A stretch of 10,791 nucleotides of DNA from contig JAGBXE010000025.1 of NCBI GenBank assembly GCA_017629455.1, positions 1-10,791 on the forward strand. Direction: 5' to 3'. The notes beneath the pieces were generated by a model. The model ran no database searches and was not told the DNA's origin. It saw nothing but the letters and a program-made list of their open reading frames with translations. Positions 8,204-10,791 of the stretch are shown in pieces. The position numbers and the translations under genes are program-made. This stretch comes from Kiritimatiellia bacterium (lineage in GTDB: Bacteria > Verrucomicrobiota > Kiritimatiellia > RFP12 > UBA1067). Within the stretch, counting starts at the first letter, position 1, and each line of letters starts with the position of its first letter.

Positions 8204-9379
8204 TCAATTGCCGAAGACCGTTTCCTCGGTGCCTTGGATTTTATCCGCTTGGCGGTGCCAGTCTTTTTTGAGCGCGAAGAATGCGCTACCTGCGGCATTT
8301 TCGGTCTGGATAAAAAATACGCGTGAGTGGCCAGTTTTCAAGTTGGCCCTCTGGTCGGTGCGCATAGCGCCTTCGTGGCCAAACCAGTTTCCGTATGTCC
8401 AGGCCCCGACGGAGTAAGGCTTGTCGATGCTGTCGGCCGTTTGTTTCTTTGCAAAAACCGTATCAAACGTTTTACGCGAGATAATCGTTTTTCCCTTCCA
8501 TTGGCCATGGTGGGCAAGCATTTGTGAGAAGCGCACCATATCGGCAGGGGTGGAGAAAAGGCCAGCCGAGGCCGCTGGGTAGAGTTTTGATTTTTTGGGG
8601 AAAATCAACTGAGGCGAACACTTATCGTTTGCCGGACGAAGTTTTGTGTCATCGGAATTGTATGCTCTTACAAGCCTTTTAAGCTGATCTTCAGAAGGTG
8701 TGAAAGTAGTATCATTCATGCCAAGCGGATCAAGGATTTTCCTCTTGAGATATTTTTCGAACGGTTCGCCAACGGCAATTTCAAGGCAGGCGGCGGCGGT
8801 GCATATCCATGAATTGCCGTATTGGAACGATTCGCCGGGCTGCGCATGGAGCGGCAGCGTGGCCAGATGGCGTGCCACTTCGCGCAAGGGGACCGAGCGG
8901 TCGATAATGCCCATACCGCCGCGGAAGCCCGATGTGTGAGAGACTAAATCGCGAACCACCAAAGCGCGCTTTGGCTTTGAGCCGTCTTTCATTTTCACGT
9001 CAGCAAATTCAGGCAGAAACTTTTGGACTTCATCGTCTAGGGAAATTTTTCCCTCATCGATTGCGCACATTAATGCTGCGCCTGTAAATGTTTTTGTCAT
9101 TGAGAAAATGGCAAAAACCGTGTCAGGTGTCATTTTGCGGCGGTTTTCTCCTTCGTAAACGGCCCAACCTGCGCAATCGAAGCGGACGTTATAGTTATCA
9201 TCGCTCAATACGCTTACAACCCCTGCAATGCGTCCGGAGGAAATGTAGGAATCGAGCATCGCCGTCATTGAATCGGCCTGTTTGGGGCAGTTACGGCAGC
9301 ATTGGGCGTTAACTTGCAGCGCAGAAGCTGCAAGAGCAGTGATTGATGCTAGTAGTATCGTTATAATATTCTTTTTCAT
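8204..9379 (-). CDS. Secreted serine hydrolase, beta-lactamase/class C (EstB, PBP4*-like) family
   Basis: This is a 391-aa protein of the serine beta-lactamase-like fold, which includes class C beta-lactamases, DD-peptidases and esterases; the substrate cannot be told from sequence. A signal peptide is clear: MKKN, a hydrophobic stretch (about 5-22), and a likely signal peptidase I site after VNA (A25), so it should act in the periplasm or outside. There is no lipobox. The catalytic SxxK is S93-M-T-K96, the YxN motif is Y187-G-N189, and the third motif is HEG (335-337) in place of KTG, as is common in the esterase and DD-peptidase branch. HTSGFRGG (148-155) and PLGMNDT (218-224) are also typical. 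After cleavage the mature N-terminus would be QCCRNC, an unusual cysteine cluster. The ATG start is supported by the signal peptide and lies 7 nt after a TATAAT box, with no Shine-Dalgarno, so the mRNA is probably leaderless. It stands alone on its strand, convergent with dnaE. Confidence 0.9.
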   Translation of the reverse strand: MKKNIITILLASITALAASALQVNAQCCRNCPKQADSMTAMLDSYISSGRIAGVVSVLSDDNYNVRFDCAGWAVYEGENRRKMTPDTVFAIFSMTKTFTGAALMCAIDEGKISLDDEVQKFLPEFADVKMKDGSKPKRALVVRDLVSHTSGFRGGMGIIDRSVPLREVARHLATLPLHAQPGESFQYGNSWICTAAACLEIAVGEPFEKYLKRKILDPLGMNDTTFTPSEDQLKRLVRAYNSDDTKLRPANDKCSPQLIFPKKSKLYPAASAGLFSTPADMVRFSQMLAHHGQWKGKTIISRKTFDTVFAKKQTADSIDKPYSVGAWTYGNWFGHEGAMRTDQRANLKTGHSRVFFIQTENAAGSAFFALKKDWHRQADKIQGTEETVFGN

Positions 9380-9386
9380 AACGCGA

Positions 9387-9395
9387 ATTATATCA
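9387..9395 (-). promoter_or_regulatory. Extended -10 promoter of the serine hydrolase gene (predicted leaderless)
   Basis: On the minus strand TGATATAAT forms an extended -10 (TG at 9395-9394, consensus TATAAT at 9392-9387). Seven bases separate it from the ATG at 9379, so the expected start site is at or next to the start codon. No good -35 hexamer is seen at 16-18 bp spacing (for example TAAGAT at 9415-9410), as is tolerated for extended -10 promoters. Confidence 0.6.
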
Positions 9396-9399
9396 AATG

Positions 9400-9421
9400 T
9401 ATCATACGGATCTTACTGATA
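9400..9421. repeat. Imperfect inverted repeat between divergent promoters, possible operator
   Basis: TATCA (9400-9404) and TGATA (9417-9421) are inverted around a central GATC (9409-9412). The axis at 9410.5 is within half a base of the midpoint between the two opposed -10 boxes. It covers the -35 regions of both promoters. A further TATCA lies at 9391-9395. Arms are only 5 bp, so a regulator-binding role is a guess. Confidence 0.3.
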
Positions 9422-9424
9422 TTT

Positions 9425-9433
9425 TGGTATAAT
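9425..9433 (+). promoter_or_regulatory. Extended -10 promoter of aspS
   Basis: TGGTATAAT gives a TG at 9425-9426 and a consensus -10 TATAAT at 9428-9433. The -35 region at 17-bp spacing (TACGGA, 9405-9410) is weak. The expected start near 9439-9441 gives a leader of about 22-24 nt holding the Shine-Dalgarno. Confidence 0.65.
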
Positions 9434-9449
9434 ACGGAAACAGTAAATT

Positions 9450-9453
9450 GGAG
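9450..9453 (+). promoter_or_regulatory. Shine-Dalgarno site of aspS
   Basis: GGAG in a purine-rich stretch lies 9 nt before the ATG at 9463 and fixes the aspS start. It shows that this genome does use Shine-Dalgarno initiation, in contrast to the two genes with little or no leader. Confidence 0.75.
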
Positions 9454-9462
9454 AAAAAAGAA

Positions 9463-10791
9463 ATGCACCCTTACCGCACACACACGTGCAATGAGCTCCG
9501 CGCCTCTGACGCGGGCAAGACAGTTCGTCTTTCTGGCTGGATGTTCCGCCTTCGCGACCATGGCGGCATTCTCTTTGTCGATCTTCGCGATCATCATGGC
9601 CTTACCCAGATAGTGGTCCATCCTTCGCGCGATTTCTTCACACTTGTGGAGAAGGCTCACCTTGAAAGCGTCATTACCGTGACGGGCGAGGTGAAGCTGC
9701 GCACTCCCGACACGATCAATCCCGATTTGCCAACGGGCGAGATCGAGATCGAGGCAAACGAGCTTATTATGGAGAGCGCCTCACAGGTTACTCCCATTTA
9801 CATTCCCGATGAAAAGGCCGATGAAAGTGAAGACGTCCGTCTTCAGTATCGCTTCCTAGATTTGCGCCGCGAGAAACTCCATAAGAACATCGTTCTTAGG
9901 TCGGAGGTTATTCGCTTCCTGCGTGAAAAGATGTGGGAGAAGGGCTTTAACGAGTTCCAGACTCCGATTCTTACTGCTTCTTCGCCCGAAGGCGCTCGCG
10001 ACTATCTCGTCCCGAGCCGTATCCATCGCGGTATGTTCTATGCCTTGCCGCAAGCTCCGCAGATGTTCAAGCAGCTTTTGATGGTTTCTGGTTTCGATAA
10101 GTATTTCCAGATTGCGCCTTGCTTCCGCGACGAAGCCGCGCGCGCCGACCGCAGCCCTGGCGAGTTCTACCAGATGGACATTGAAATGTCCTACGCTACG
10201 CAAGATGAGATTTTTGCGGTCGTCGAAGATGTCGTAGGCGAGACGTTTAACAAGTTCTCGAAGTGGGATTGCACTCCTGCGCCGTGGCCGCGCATTAAGT
10301 ATCGCGACGCGATGATGACGTACGGCTCCGATAAGCCTGATTTGCGCAACCCCCTTAAGTGGATCAATATGAGCGACTTTTTTGCGAGGGCCGATTTCAA
10401 GGCGTTCGCCGTTTGTGTTGCCAATGGTGGGCTTGTTAAAGGCCTTCTCGTTAAGGGTATTGTCGGCGTAGAAACGCGCACGTGGTTTGATAAGCGCGAG
10501 GCCTTCGTTAAAGAAAACGGCGGCAAGGGGCTTGGTTACATAAGCTGGACTAAGGAAAACGAGCTTAAGGGCCCGATTGCAAAGTTCCTCTCGGCCGATC
10601 AGCTCGAAGAGATGAAGGCTATTTCCGGCATGGAGATGGGCGACGCGCTTTTCTTTATGGCTGCCGATGTCGACGAGTGCAACCGCCTTTCCGGACTTGT
10701 GCGCACTGATATCGCAGACCACATGACAAACGACATCCGCGAGAAGAACTGTTACAGGTTCTGCTGGATAGTCGATTTCCCGTTCTTTGAA
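9463..10791 (+). CDS. aspS: Aspartate--tRNA ligase, bacterial type, 3'-truncated by window edge
   Basis: This enzyme charges tRNA-Asp (and tRNA-Asn in organisms lacking AsnRS). The frame is open to the last base, with 443 codons visible of about 590-600, so the C-terminal part with motif 3 is outside the window. The N-terminal OB-fold anticodon-binding domain (about 1-110) includes VRLSGWMFRLRDHGGILFVDLRD. The class II core has YRFLDLRRE, TPILTASSPEGARDYLVPSR and motif 2 FRDEAARADRSPGEFYQMD with R222. YGSDKPDLRN then leads into the GAD insertion domain characteristic of bacterial AspRS, with KGPIAKFLS in its later part and FCWIVDFPFFE at the window end. The ADRSPGEFYQ form of motif 2 has one residue more than the common ADRQPEFTQ and recalls alphaproteobacterial AspRS. 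The start is ATG with a GGAG site 9 nt upstream. It is transcribed divergently from the serine hydrolase. Whether it also charges tRNA-Asn cannot be decided here. Confidence 0.96.
   Translation, partial: MHPYRTHTCNELRASDAGKTVRLSGWMFRLRDHGGILFVDLRDHHGLTQIVVHPSRDFFTLVEKAHLESVITVTGEVKLRTPDTINPDLPTGEIEIEANELIMESASQVTPIYIPDEKADESEDVRLQYRFLDLRREKLHKNIVLRSEVIRFLREKMWEKGFNEFQTPILTASSPEGARDYLVPSRIHRGMFYALPQAPQMFKQLLMVSGFDKYFQIAPCFRDEAARADRSPGEFYQMDIEMSYATQDEIFAVVEDVVGETFNKFSKWDCTPAPWPRIKYRDAMMTYGSDKPDLRNPLKWINMSDFFARADFKAFAVCVANGGLVKGLLVKGIVGVETRTWFDKREAFVKENGGKGLGYISWTKENELKGPIAKFLSADQLEEMKAISGMEMGDALFFMAADVDECNRLSGLVRTDIADHMTNDIREKNCYRFCWIVDFPFFE

Noticed and set aside
9856..10722. 288-codon open frame on the minus strand
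   Set aside because: It lies wholly antisense to aspS, whose frame has clear AspRS motifs throughout. It matches no family I recognise and is a codon-bias shadow.

Overview
The window is a bacterial chromosomal housekeeping region with compact, mostly co-oriented genes and gaps of 83 bp or less. I see no mobile element, CRISPR array, rRNA, tRNA or phage gene. The organism cannot be named from this alone. The DnaE and LysRS sequences read most like Bacteroidota- or PVC-group (Verrucomicrobiota, Lentisphaerota, Kiritimatiellota) proteins as I remember them. Overall GC looks close to 50%. Taxonomy here is inference.

Left end (2-2001, + strand): the C-terminal two thirds of hemB (porphobilinogen synthase) is followed after 2 bp by complete hemL (glutamate-1-semialdehyde aminomutase). 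Together they supply two steps of tetrapyrrole synthesis by the C5 (glutamate) route. The two genes use visibly more A/T-ending codons than the genes that follow.

Middle (1985-8180, + strand): a near-consensus promoter with an extended -10 lies across the end of hemL. It would drive a tight unit of lysS (class II lysyl-tRNA synthetase), rnc (RNase III) and dnaE (DNA polymerase III alpha subunit, 1334 aa). The gaps are 5 and 11 bp. The start codon of lysS lies only about 11 nt past the -10 hexamer, so its message should have almost no leader. For lysS and dnaE the true start is an ATG downstream of the longest possible reading frame (2024 and 4176).

Right end (8204-10791): a secreted serine hydrolase of the beta-lactamase/class C fold lies on the minus strand, convergent with dnaE. 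It is divergent from aspS (aspartyl-tRNA synthetase), which runs off the right edge with 443 codons visible. The 83-bp divergent region carries two extended -10 promoters placed symmetrically around an imperfect inverted repeat. The hydrolase promoter predicts a leaderless mRNA, while aspS has a normal short leader with a Shine-Dalgarno site.

I find no previously undescribed multi-gene system. The points most worth checking are the leaderless and near-leaderless promoter arrangements, the shared divergent promoter symmetry, substitutions at normally conserved positions in RNase III and LysRS, a probably intact PHP metal site in DnaE, and an AspRS that resembles the alphaproteobacterial subtype.
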